From JBAXEO01 sp964541375 (GTDB lineage: Bacteria; Actinomycetota; Coriobacteriia; Anaerosomatales; JAAXUF01), in assembly GCA_964541375.1 (NCBI GenBank), contig CAZIPT010000072.1, positions 1 through 12,335 of the forward strand: DNA of 12,335 bases, read 5' to 3'. The translations under genes were made by a program, and so were the position numbers. The first letter of the stretch is position 1, and each line of letters begins with the position of its first letter. This document shows positions 1 to 6,619 of this stretch, in pieces. The notes beneath the pieces are model-generated. The model was not told where the DNA came from. It saw nothing but the letters and a program-made list of their open reading frames with translations, and made no database searches.

Positions 1-887
1 TGCTGTGGCGCGCGCATGATCGTCGGGAGGCACCCGCCCGCGTAGAGGTCCTCCATGTGCAGGTCGGTCGCGGGCGAGATGCGCACCAGGTTGGGAGTGC
101 GCGCGCTGACCTCGGCCCAGTCGTCGTCGATGATGTCGGCGCCGGCCTCGTGTGCGATCGCGGTAAGGTGCAGCACCGTGTTCGAACTGCCGCCGAACGC
201 CATGTCAAGCGTCATGGCATTGCGCACCGCCGCCGGCGACATGACCTGCCGAGCGGTGACACCCTGCTCGAGCAGTTCCATGACGCGCATGCCGGCCTTC
301 TTCGCGAGCCGGATCCTCTCCGAGTAGACCGCCGGGATCGTGCCGTTGCCCGGCAGCCCCATACCGATCGCCTCGACCAGGCAGTTCATCGAGTTGGCGG
401 TGAACAGCCCCGCGCAGCTGCCGCAGGTCGGGCACGCGTGATCCTCGAGTTCGAGCAGGTCTTCCTCGCTCATCGTGCCCGCCGTCACCTTGCCCACGGC
501 CGTGAACACGGTGTCGAGGTCTACCGCCTCGCCCTTGGGGCCTCGGCCTGCCAGCATCGGCCCGCCGGAGATGACAACGGTGGGGAGGTCCAGCCGCGCG
601 GCGGCCAACAGCATGCCGGGAATGACCCTTTCGCGGTTTGGGATCAGCCCGACCCCGGCGCACGCATGCGCGGCGACGGCGAGCCCGCGCGAGTGCGCGA
701 GGGCTCCTCGGCGNNNNNNNNNNATCTTGTCCAGCATCAGGTGGCCGGGGATGATCTCGTTCGCCGAGTTGATGACGGCGATGAGCGGACGCGAGATCTC
801 CTCGTCGGTGAGGCCGTCGGCCTTCAGGAGACTGCGATGGGGGGCCTTTGAAAGGCCACCTTTCATGCGGTCGCTCTTAAGCTGCAT
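1..887 (-). CDS. ilvD: Dihydroxy-acid dehydratase, N-terminal part, interrupted by an assembly gap
   Basis: IlvD removes water from 2,3-dihydroxy-3-methylbutanoate or -pentanoate in valine, leucine and isoleucine synthesis; it is a cytosolic Fe-S enzyme. The ATG at 887 follows a GGAAGG-like site and begins MQLKSDRMKGGLSKAPHRSL, the usual IlvD opening. Also visible are NSANEIIPGH (about residues 40-49), SGGPMLAGRG, HACPTCGSCAGLFTANSMNC (a cluster-ligand region), AFGGSSNTVLHL and HMEDLYAGG. The C-terminal part lies outside the window. A run of 10 N at 714-723 keeps the frame nominally open, but about 45 residues expected by family comparison are missing there, including the first cluster cysteine region. 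Just after the gap the family motif IPNCDK reads IPNRER, so a conserved cluster cysteine is Arg. Conservation falls towards the gap, which suggests poor contig-end sequence rather than a dead gene. The identity is secure; the region beside the gap is not. Confidence 0.93.
   Translation of the reverse strand, partial: MQLKSDRMKGGLSKAPHRSLLKADGLTDEEISRPLIAVINSANEIIPGHLMLDKXXXXRRGALAHSRGLAVAAHACAGVGLIPNRERVIPGMLLAAARLDLPTVVISGGPMLAGRGPKGEAVDLDTVFTAVGKVTAGTMSEEDLLELEDHACPTCGSCAGLFTANSMNCLVEAIGMGLPGNGTIPAVYSERIRLAKKAGMRVMELLEQGVTARQVMSPAAVRNAMTLDMAFGGSSNTVLHLTAIAHEAGADIIDDDWAEVSARTPNLVRISPATDLHMEDLYAGGCLPTIMRAPQ
714..723. other. Assembly gap (10 N) inside ilvD
   Basis: Ten consecutive N join two contig ends inside ilvD. 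Upstream of the gap the protein ends near GHLMLDKI, and downstream it resumes around the alpha-helix before the IPN motif. In IlvD proteins these points are separated by roughly 45-50 residues, so the real missing sequence is about 130-150 bp and the N count is a placeholder. That the frame is preserved across the Ns is coincidental. Confidence 0.95.
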
Positions 888-1005
888 ACCCGTCCTTCCC
901 CTACACGTCGGGACGACGGCGCCGCTTGTCAGCCGCACGAAATGAGTCGCAACGCCGGGCTCGATGGCCGCGACGTCTTGTGATCAGCGAGGTCGCTACA
1001 ACAGA

Positions 1006-1030
1006 GGAACCGCGGTTTCCCGCGTCGTCC
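1006..1030 (-). terminator. Attenuator-type hairpin downstream of the T-box
   Basis: On the minus strand CGCGG-GAAA-CCGCG forms a perfect 5-bp GC stem with a GAAA loop. An outer GGA/TCC pairing lies beyond a small internal loop, followed by the pyrimidine-rich TCTGTTG. It lies between the T-box antiterminator region and the ilvD start, where a regulated terminator is expected. The T-run is imperfect, so a termination mechanism is likely but not certain. Confidence 0.45.
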
Positions 1031-1041
1031 GACCCAGTTGT

Positions 1042-1320
1042 GAGGGACGAACGTCACCGGTTGCCGAGGTACCGACTCGCTTGGCGTCTGAACTCCTCGG
1101 CGACCATGTGCGGTCGCGAAGGCAGACGCCCACTCGTACGGCAGGTAACGGATGCCACCGACCCGAGTTACTTGACCCGTCCGCTTGCGAAGGTCGTTCG
1201 CGATTTGAAGCGGCCGGGCGTTCTTCCGGGTGGCTCAGGGGTGAGGTTTCGAAGCGTCCTGCGCCGGGCTTTCAGCGATACCCGGCTCTCTGAGGCGAGG
1301 ATTGGCCTCTACTGTCCCCT
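1042..1320 (-). promoter_or_regulatory. T-box leader of ilvD, probable leucine (CUC) specifier
   Basis: T-box RNAs sense uncharged tRNA and control downstream amino-acid genes. Read on the minus strand, stem I starts AGGGGACAGTAG and closes with CTCACCCCTGAGCC (AGGGG pairs with CCCCT). GAGGC/GCTTC and TCCT/AGGA form the next helix. The distal part CAGAGAGCCGGG ... CTGAAAGCCCGGC matches the typical stem I apical pattern. The specifier loop reads GAAAC-CUC-A just before the closing stem, so the codon is most likely CUC (Leu). The 3' part has GGTACC in the antiterminator bulge position and ends TTCGTCCCTC. The bulge reads CGGU instead of the canonical UGGN; its last base U would still pair with the A discriminator of tRNA-Leu. 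Presence of a T-box is well supported; the specifier and the antiterminator pairing are inferred by hand folding. Confidence 0.8.
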
Positions 1321-1355
1321 TCAACGCCATTACGGTATTCAGAATGTAGGTCGGG

Positions 1356-1384
1356 AGTATAGGCGAGGCGCGAAGCGAGGGCAA
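1356..1384 (-). promoter_or_regulatory. Sigma-70-type promoter for the ilvD T-box transcript
   Basis: On the minus strand a -35 TTGCCC (1379-1384) is separated by exactly 17 bp from a -10 TATACT (1356-1361). Transcription would start around 1349, about 30 nt before the first T-box helix. Position and spacing fit well; it is predicted from sequence only. Confidence 0.6.
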
Positions 1385-1425
1385 ACCGACCCGACGACAG
1401 GACCTACCCGATCAACACGGTTTGC
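1381..1425. repeat. 8-bp inverted repeat overlapping the ilvD -35 box
   Basis: GCAAACCG (1381-1388) and CGGTTTGC (1418-1425) are perfect inverted copies with a 29-nt spacer. The left arm overlaps the -35 box of the ilvD leader promoter. It could be an operator or part of the 3' end of the cytochrome transcript that ends at 1441. An 8-bp repeat of this spacing can also arise by chance. Confidence 0.3.
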
Positions 1426-1439
1426 GGTGCGATCGCTAC

Positions 1440-1457
1440 CTCAGCGCGAAGGCTGAG
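1440..1457 (-). terminator. Small hairpin over the stop codon of the cytochrome operon
   Basis: CTCAGC and GCTGAG pair around a six-base loop exactly at the 3' end of the 415-residue cytochrome gene and include its TGA stop. No T-run follows on the minus strand, so it is at best a weak terminator. Confidence 0.3.
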
Positions 1458-2688
1458 TACCATGACAGTAGTTGCAGAACTGCTGCCGAGAACCGCCCTT
1501 GGTGTGGCACGAACACGATGACGACTCCGTGTCGATGGCACCGATCCCCCGACTGTGCGAGGCGATGAACTGGCTGGTGGTCCCATGACCACTGGTCGGG
1601 AGCCCGGCCGCGTCCACTCCAAATCCTCCCGCGTGGCAGCGGGCATTGCAGAAGTCGCGAACGCCGTGGCACTTGACGCATGTCTGGGGCTCCAGGAGCG
1701 CCTTACGCGCGTGATAGCCCTGGATGAACTGCTGGGAGTGAGGCAGTTCGATGCCGTGGCATTGGATGCACGTCGACATCGTGTGGCATCCGCGGCAGCC
1801 GTCGGTCTTGATGGTCACCTTGGGAAGGTCGACCTCGACCTGGCCCGCTCCCCTGCGGGACGCGATCCCGACATCCTGGCTATGGCACGTAGGACACCGA
1901 CTCGGCGCTTTGGTGCCGTCGTGGCACTGAATGCACTGCGTCATCGTCGGGTAGCGGGCACGTACCACATCCGGCCCGTGTCCTGCGGTGCTGTGGCAGT
2001 CGGTACAGGCGTAGCCGATGTCCAGCACGTCTGAATGGCGCATGCGTATCCCGCCCGCGACCACAACTCCGGTAGCGATGTTCTTATGGCATGACAGACA
2101 TGCAGAGTTCTGCACCTGGGCGGTGGACGATGCGCCGTTTGAAGCCGGCTGTGAACCGCCCGCAGACCCGTCAAGCTGCACGCGAAGGTTCTTCGCCCCC
2201 GCGCCCATCGCCAGGAACGTCCCTCGGACGCCCGGGACAACATGACACTGGCTGCACGCAACCTTCGCGTGGCTGTCGGAAGCGCGTGAGGCAAACGCGG
2301 CCCTCGTGTAGTGGCAACGGGCGCATGTTGTGTCGCTCACTGCCGTACGCCAGCCAAGGATCGCTCCGAACAGCACCACTGCGGCGACGGTGGTCCAGAC
2401 GAGCCCCGCGCCCAAGAACCCCCGGCGCGCCTCTTCTGGTGCGACCTCCTTGACGGGCTGCTGCTGCTTCCTGGCGGGAGGATGCAGGTAGTCTTGGATC
2501 AATGCCCAGAAGAGGAAGACCACGGTCAGGACGAGCAGCAACGCCGCAGCTGCGGCCGCCAACAGCAGCAGCATCGTGATGGGGTGGTGGGCCGGATCGC
2601 GAAGAGCGGTGGATGCGTCCCCGATCAGCATGTTGAGGCGCTCGGCGGCAGGACCGATCCGGTCTCGATATGGGGAGAGCACGTTCAT
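1441..2688 (-). CDS. Membrane-anchored multiheme cytochrome c (10 CxxCH plus CX3CH and CXCH)
   Basis: The 415-residue product has two N-terminal membrane segments (about 38-62 and 91-113) and then a heme-rich domain. CxxCH motifs start at residues 122, 145, 197, 228, 252, 265, 298, 307, 337 and 405. There is also a CX3CH (CNARCH, 347-352) and a CXCH (392-395). The first two motifs, with SDSH between them, resemble the NapC/NrfH-type quinol-facing heme pair. Probable role: electron transfer from the membrane to periplasmic or extracytoplasmic acceptors. The chosen ATG at 2688 overlaps the upstream cytochrome's TGA as ATGA and has a G-rich run (GGGGGG) upstream. A further in-frame ATG 14 codons earlier lies inside that gene and is less likely. 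Segments such as MRHS...CTDCH and CHGIELPH recur in the neighbouring cytochrome, so the two are paralogous. The exact redox partner is unknown. Confidence 0.9.
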   Translation of the reverse strand: MNVLSPYRDRIGPAAERLNMLIGDASTALRDPAHHPITMLLLLAAAAAALLLVLTVVFLFWALIQDYLHPPARKQQQPVKEVAPEEARRGFLGAGLVWTTVAAVVLFGAILGWRTAVSDTTCARCHYTRAAFASRASDSHAKVACSQCHVVPGVRGTFLAMGAGAKNLRVQLDGSAGGSQPASNGASSTAQVQNSACLSCHKNIATGVVVAGGIRMRHSDVLDIGYACTDCHSTAGHGPDVVRARYPTMTQCIQCHDGTKAPSRCPTCHSQDVGIASRRGAGQVEVDLPKVTIKTDGCRGCHTMSTCIQCHGIELPHSQQFIQGYHARKALLEPQTCVKCHGVRDFCNARCHAGGFGVDAAGLPTSGHGTTSQFIASHSRGIGAIDTESSSCSCHTKGGSRQQFCNYCHGTQPSR

Positions 2689-3659
2689 CGGGCCCCCCCT
2701 ACCTTGGGGTGCACGTGTGCCGCATGGCATTGCTTACAGTCGAGCTCGACGTGACATCGCATACACCGCGGATCGCTATCACTCGTCGCGGTCTTCGGGT
2801 GATCGGCCAGGAAGCCGACCGGGTGCGGCATCGGAATCCCGTGGCAGTTGTCGCAGAACGAACGGGTGTGGCAGCTCAGGCAGCGCGCCTCCGCGGTCTT
2901 GGCGGCTCCGGCGTGCTGAGAGATGAAGGCCTCGTCGTGGGGCAAAGGCAGACCGTGGCACTTCTCACACTTGCTTGGCTCGTGACACAGTCTGCAGGTG
3001 GACAGGTCGCCCATACCATGCAACCGCTTCCAGTCAGGGCCATGCGTTTTGGACCACTCCGGATCCGACCGTCGAGCTTGGTCCGTGGACTTTGGCTCCG
3101 AATGGCACTCTGAGCACGCGCCCGACACCGTGACGTTGTTGTGACACCGCGCGCACGTGCTCATGGTTGGCCCGGACACCCGGGAGGACGGCAGCTTGTG
3201 TGCAACACCCGCGTGGCAGTCGGTGCACCGGTATCCCCCCGCGGCCAGGCCGGAGTGCGACATGCGCAGGCCGTTGACTTCCACGGGCTTCTCCAGACCG
3301 GCCCGTGGGTGGCACGCGACGCACGCCTCGTCGGAAACCCTCACCGTGTCGCTTGTCCCCTTGCCTCTCAGGGTCTTCCAAGCGTCCGAAGCCAAAGCGA
3401 CGCTGTTGCCCACGCCCGCGAGATACGCTCTGTCCGTATGGCACTGTTCGCATCGAACCGAGGAGTGGGACGACTTCTGCCACTCGGCGTATGCGACCGC
3501 AGGGACGTGGCAGACGCGGCATGAGCGGGCTGCGCCCAGGGTTGCCGGCCCGGCTACCAAGAAGAGGATGATCGCGAGCGCTACCAGTCCAAGAACCGCG
3601 CCCAAAACGCGCCTGGTGACAACCGAAGAGCGCACGGTATCAAGAACGCTGCGGTCCAA
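2685..3659 (-). CDS. Membrane-anchored dodecaheme cytochrome c
   Basis: The product of up to 324 residues has one N-terminal membrane segment (about 18-37) without a clear cleavage site. Twelve CxxCH motifs start at residues 47, 70, 113, 145, 169, 182, 222, 231, 260, 269, 299 and 308. The N-terminal part, with WQKSSH between the first two motifs, resembles NapC/NirT quinol dehydrogenases, so it may accept electrons from menaquinol. CHGLPLPH and CHGIPMPH are repeated units that also occur in the downstream cytochrome. The start is uncertain: the frame opens right after a stop with TTG at 3659 and has no good ribosome binding site; a GTG eight codons later (3635) is the alternative. Translation of the next gene is coupled by an ATGA overlap, so the pair is probably made and used together. 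The terminal reductase or acceptor is not identified. Confidence 0.9.
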   Translation of the reverse strand: MDRSVLDTVRSSVVTRRVLGAVLGLVALAIILFLVAGPATLGAARSCRVCHVPAVAYAEWQKSSHSSVRCEQCHTDRAYLAGVGNSVALASDAWKTLRGKGTSDTVRVSDEACVACHPRAGLEKPVEVNGLRMSHSGLAAGGYRCTDCHAGVAHKLPSSRVSGPTMSTCARCHNNVTVSGACSECHSEPKSTDQARRSDPEWSKTHGPDWKRLHGMGDLSTCRLCHEPSKCEKCHGLPLPHDEAFISQHAGAAKTAEARCLSCHTRSFCDNCHGIPMPHPVGFLADHPKTATSDSDPRCMRCHVELDCKQCHAAHVHPKVGGAR

Positions 3660-3824
3660 TCAGATCACGCATCGAGTTCGATCGATGATACTGCCACGCA
3701 TACACACGCTCGGCCAACCTTTCGTAGCTGTTCTACGCACGCATGCACTGTTCGCACGCGGTGAACGGTCTCTACTACCTGCCTAATCTAATGCAACAAC
3801 CGTACCGCCGTACCAGGGAATCCT

Positions 3825-3849
3825 GACAACTATTGTCGTAATCCGGATT
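3825..3849. promoter_or_regulatory. Two short dyads upstream of the cytochrome pair
   Basis: GACAA-CTA-TTGTC (3825-3837) and the palindrome AATCCGGATT (3840-3849) sit in the 347-bp gap before the two membrane cytochrome genes. On the minus strand TTGTCA within the first dyad resembles a -35 box, but the best -10 candidate (TACGGT) is 19 bp away. They may be operator sites; nothing else in 3660-3910 was recognised. Confidence 0.25.
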
Positions 3850-3911
3850 GGCGACCGGGCAGGCCTCACGACCTCCGCAGCTCTCCCTCAGATGCGCGTC
3901 ATGTGAGCCCC

Positions 3912-3949
3912 AAAGAAGTGGGCACCGGGAGTCTATTCCCGGTGCCCAC
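3912..3949 (-). terminator. Strong rho-independent terminator of the six-heme cytochrome gene
   Basis: GTGGGCACCGGG (3918-3929) and CCCGGTGCCCAC (3938-3949) are a perfect 12-bp inverted repeat with an 8-base loop. On the minus strand it is followed by TTCTTT. It lies 57 bp beyond the stop of the secreted cytochrome gene and separates it from the membrane cytochrome pair. Confidence 0.85.
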
Positions 3950-4006
3950 CTTAGTGCTTGACTGAGCTTCGCCTCACATGGGCTGCCAGGCAAAGTCCAT
4001 TCGAAT

Positions 4007-5188
4007 CTAGAACGTGAGGCCTACACCACTGGTGCCCGTGGAGTCCATGTGGCACGACAGGCACAGCCCGTCGGCAACCTCATGGGAGAGGGTACCCTTG
4101 ACGTACGCACCCGACGAGCCGCCGTAGCCCTTGCCCAGCGCGAAGCTAGTGAAGGCGTTACCAGTGGCCTCGGTGCTCACCTTGAACATCGGAAGCAGAG
4201 CGTTGGGGGTCGTCACGACGCCGTTGTAGACCTTGAGCGGCTCAGTGACCCTGTCCCAACCGATCGGACCATCAACCACGGTGCCGGCCTGGGCCTGGAC
4301 ATCGTGGAACTCAGTGGAGCCGTGGCACTTGACGCAGGTAGCCGTGTCGCTGTTCCAGACGACCTGGACAGCGGCCTGACCCTGACCCGCGGTCGCGTTG
4401 CTGGCACCGTAGTTCGTGGTATGCATGGTGGTGTTGGTCGTCAGAACGTGCGAGGTGCCGCCCAGCGACATCGTCATGTTCTGATCGTGGCAACGACCGC
4501 AGAAGGCGTTGACAACCTGGCCTGAGCCACCGGCCGAAGCGTCAGTCGCGAGGTCCTGCGTGTAGATGCTGGTGCCTGCGGGCGAGTTGAACGTCGGCAG
4601 GACGAGACGCGACTTGGAACCGCCGGCGTAGGTCTTGCCCGACTTGGCAGCGTGCGGCAGAGCGTTGTGGCAGTCGATGCAGCCAAGAGCGCCGGCACCA
4701 TTGCCGCGAAGTGTCCAGTACGCACCGGATCCGTTGGGGATGGTGGATGCGCCAATGGCGTGAACGGCCATGCTCGAGGTCGGATTGCCAGCTGTTCCCT
4801 GGCCGTAGACCTGCTGGATCACGTGGCCACCGTAGACATGGCAGTACTCACACAGGTTCTCGGTGTTGGTGTTCTCGACGTTGTGAGAGTTTCCGGCGTT
4901 CGGGATACCGCTATTGTTGGTCGTGGTGTTCCCGTTGAACGCTGACCAGCTCTCCCACGGCTTGGTGGCCGTGTTCCAGTCGACAGACGCGCCCGTGAGC
5001 TTCACGAACAGCGCCTGACCAGCAGCATTGGTGTCGACGCCGTTGCCGCCGACCGCATCGTGAACCGAGTGACATTCGGCGCAGCTCGCGCCGGTGGAGT
5101 TGTAAGCACCATGCAGCGCGAATGCGGGAGACGCGAACGCCGCCACCATCATCGCCGCAAGTGCCATAACAACGAGGCTCTTCTTCAC
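4007..5188 (-). CDS. Secreted six-heme cytochrome c, OmcS-like in layout
   Basis: The 393-residue precursor starts at a GTG (5188) placed 7 nt after GGAGGT; the in-frame TTG further upstream would lie before that site. A signal peptide (MKKSLVV..., hydrophobic to about residue 20, AFA at 22-24) predicts a mature N-terminus LHGAYN. Six CxxCH motifs start at residues 36, 113, 170, 230, 285 and 376, and about ten further His residues are available as second ligands, enough for six bis-His hemes. The spacing is loose (about 60 residues per heme), with Gly/Ser/Thr/Asn-rich stretches between. The mature start, with an early His then CAECHSVHD, resembles the N-terminus of Geobacter OmcS (CEGCHTMHN), a six-heme cytochrome of about 400 residues that polymerises into filaments. 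That likeness is recalled, not computed. It is probably an extracellular electron carrier, perhaps a filament subunit. It has its own leader and terminator. Confidence 0.9.
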   Translation of the reverse strand: MKKSLVVMALAAMMVAAFASPAFALHGAYNSTGASCAECHSVHDAVGGNGVDTNAAGQALFVKLTGASVDWNTATKPWESWSAFNGNTTTNNSGIPNAGNSHNVENTNTENLCEYCHVYGGHVIQQVYGQGTAGNPTSSMAVHAIGASTIPNGSGAYWTLRGNGAGALGCIDCHNALPHAAKSGKTYAGGSKSRLVLPTFNSPAGTSIYTQDLATDASAGGSGQVVNAFCGRCHDQNMTMSLGGTSHVLTTNTTMHTTNYGASNATAGQGQAAVQVVWNSDTATCVKCHGSTEFHDVQAQAGTVVDGPIGWDRVTEPLKVYNGVVTTPNALLPMFKVSTEATGNAFTSFALGKGYGGSSGAYVKGTLSHEVADGLCLSCHMDSTGTSGVGLTF

Positions 5189-5195
5189 TTCTGGT

Positions 5196-5201
5196 ACCTC
5201 C
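5196..5201 (-). promoter_or_regulatory. Ribosome binding site fixing the GTG start of the six-heme cytochrome
   Basis: GGAGGT on the minus strand lies 7 nt before GTG AAG AAG, which begins a normal signal peptide. This decides against the upstream in-frame TTG at 5203, which would place the Shine-Dalgarno sequence inside the coding region. Confidence 0.8.
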
Positions 5202-5256
5202 AAGTTATCCTTTGTAGAGCGGTACTAGCTTCTGTGGTTCCGGAACGAGGGGCAGA

Positions 5257-5359
5257 AGGATCTCGTCCCGTTGATCCTCAACACTGCCAGGCCACACCTC
5301 CTTCACCGTTATGTCCGATATCGTCCTTATTTACTCCTTAGTTCGCCTCAGAAGCGAAC
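5257..5359 (-). promoter_or_regulatory. Leader region of the six-heme cytochrome with hairpins
   Basis: Between the strong hairpin at 5417-5461 and the cytochrome start there are about 220 bp without a gene. AGGATC/GATCCT (5257-5278, 10-nt loop) and GTTCGC/GCGAAC (5341-5359, 7-nt loop) are perfect inverted repeats. ACGAG (5245-5249) can also pair with CTCGT (5262-5266), which would compete with the first hairpin. No known riboswitch consensus (for example the c-di-GMP GEMM core) was recognised, and no convincing promoter could be chosen. Confidence 0.3.
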
Positions 5360-5416
5360 AGCGTGCCTAGATTGGCGCGATGTAGAATTTGTGGAGGTTA
5401 GAGGCCAGAAATATGC

Positions 5417-5461
5417 AGAGACCCCTTTCGGATCACCGCGAAGTGAGCGAAAGGGGTCTCT
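5417..5461 (-). terminator. Perfect 14-bp hairpin after the NHL gene
   Basis: AGAGACCCCTTTCG (5417-5430) and CGAAAGGGGTCTCT (5448-5461) pair perfectly, and the 17-nt loop contains a further TCAC/GTGA stem. It lies about 90 bp after the stop of the NHL-repeat gene on the minus strand, so it probably ends the TPR-NHL transcript. The T-run on the minus side is poor (GCATATTTC). Confidence 0.65.
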
Positions 5462-5482
5462 ATCTATCTGTCTATCTATCTG
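5461..5482. repeat. Short TATC tetranucleotide repeat
   Basis: TATCTATC-TGTC-TATCTATC directly abuts the 14-bp hairpin. Such a run is unusual in GC-rich DNA and may vary in copy number; it lies outside any gene. Confidence 0.6.
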
Positions 5483-5548
5483 GCGAAGCGGTCTAGCGCG
5501 TGACGGTCAATCTGCGTGGCTGACTATGGTGGCGCCGGCTCCAGTTAC

Positions 5549-6619
5549 CTATTTCGTGCCGGACAGAGGCTGCGGCGTAAGCCGGAACCCCACGACGCGG
5601 TCATGGAACTGGTCGGCGATGACGAACAGGTCGTCCTTCATCCAGTAGATGGTCTGTGGGAGACCCAGTTCATTGTCGGCTGATCCACGCCCACTGAGCG
5701 GCGCCGATACAGGATTCCCGGCCCGGTCAAACACAAGAATCTTGCCACCCAGGCCGTCAACGACGTAGAGATTGCCGTCTCCTGCCAGAGCGACGCCGGT
5801 GGGCAGCGCGATCGGTCGAGCGCTCATCGATGCTTCTGAGCTGCCGGGCTGCCCGAAGTTCCACAGTGGTTTGAACTTGGGTGTCAGCCCGAGCAGCCTG
5901 AAGTTCTGGGAATCGGTGATGTAGAGGTTCTTGTTGGCATCCACCGCGACACCCGTTGGGCCATAGAGCTGGTCCAGTGCAGAACCCCACGTGCCGAACT
6001 TATCGAGCAGATTGCCCTGCAAGTCGGTGATGACGAGACCGCCAGGGCTCGTCAGTATGTAGAGCCGATTCCCTACTACGGTCACTCTGACCGGCTTGTC
6101 GACCTTTATGAAGCGAAGCCGCTTACCATCTGGAGCGAACACCAGGACGGCGTTCTTGTCGGGATCGGCGACGTAGACCGAACCGTCATCCCCGACATCT
6201 ATGCCTTCGGGTGAGGTAACGGAGGTCGCACTCAGCGTGAGCCGTTCGGACGTGGCCTCGCGACTCTCGTCCTGGGCGAAGATCCGGCCCTTCTTGCCCT
6301 GGCCGTCGAATACAAGGACCCTGCCGGACACTGGCTCGGTAACGTAGATCTTGTCGTTACGGCGATCGTATGCAACGCCTAGCGGGCGCTTTATCGGCCC
6401 GAAGTCGCCCCCGAAGGTCTGGAACTCCACGGCGACTCCCGGCTTGTTGGCCAGGACCGGCTGGCGTTCGGGAAGCTTGATCATGGTCCACAGCGTATAG
6501 AGCACACCGCACAGGACGGCCAGCAGGACGAGGATCGCGAGCACCAGGAAGACTCGGGTGCGCCTTCTACGTCGGTCGTCGACCACTTCTCCGGCCGCGC
6601 TGGACTTTGCGCTAGTCAT
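5549..6619 (-). CDS. Membrane-anchored NHL-repeat beta-propeller protein
   Basis: The 356-residue protein has a short basic cytoplasmic tail (RRRRR near 16-20), one membrane segment (about 22-43) and an extracytoplasmic domain. About six NHL-type blades follow, each with the pattern P-x-G-[IV]-[AD]-V ... [IL]-Y-V-[AT]-[DE] ... V-[LV]-V-F. Examples are RPLGVAYDRRNDKIYVTEP (near 78), SPEGIDVGDDGSVYVADP (near 135) and GPTGVAVDANKNLYITDS. NHL propellers are binding or scaffold domains, and no catalytic residues are evident. The ATG at 6619 shares one base with the TPR gene's TGA (TGATG) and follows AAGGGG, so the two are translationally coupled. Position next to secreted multiheme cytochromes suggests a role in their assembly, docking or export; that role is inferred from context only. 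Confidence 0.85.
   Translation of the reverse strand: MTSAKSSAAGEVVDDRRRRRTRVFLVLAILVLLAVLCGVLYTLWTMIKLPERQPVLANKPGVAVEFQTFGGDFGPIKRPLGVAYDRRNDKIYVTEPVSGRVLVFDGQGKKGRIFAQDESREATSERLTLSATSVTSPEGIDVGDDGSVYVADPDKNAVLVFAPDGKRLRFIKVDKPVRVTVVGNRLYILTSPGGLVITDLQGNLLDKFGTWGSALDQLYGPTGVAVDANKNLYITDSQNFRLLGLTPKFKPLWNFGQPGSSEASMSARPIALPTGVALAGDGNLYVVDGLGGKILVFDRAGNPVSAPLSGRGSADNELGLPQTIYWMKDDLFVIADQFHDRVVGFRLTPQPLSGTK

Noticed and set aside
1000..1032. Plus-strand GGAACCGCGG looking like a T-box antiterminator
   Set aside because: No plus-strand gene follows and no stem I precedes it. It is the complement of the hairpin in the real minus-strand leader.
1371..1440. Plus-strand GGGCAAACC resembling the core of a c-di-GMP riboswitch
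   Set aside because: The other conserved GEMM parts (GACGCAAAGCC and the tetraloop receptor) are absent, and no plus-strand gene follows.
926..1456. 176-codon open frame on the plus strand
   Set aside because: It lies antisense over the T-box leader and promoter of ilvD, has no ribosome binding site and resembles no protein; GC-rich non-coding DNA often stays open by chance.
3775..3993. 72-codon minus-strand frame between cytochrome genes
   Set aside because: It runs through the 12-bp terminator hairpin, has no ribosome binding site and no recognisable sequence.
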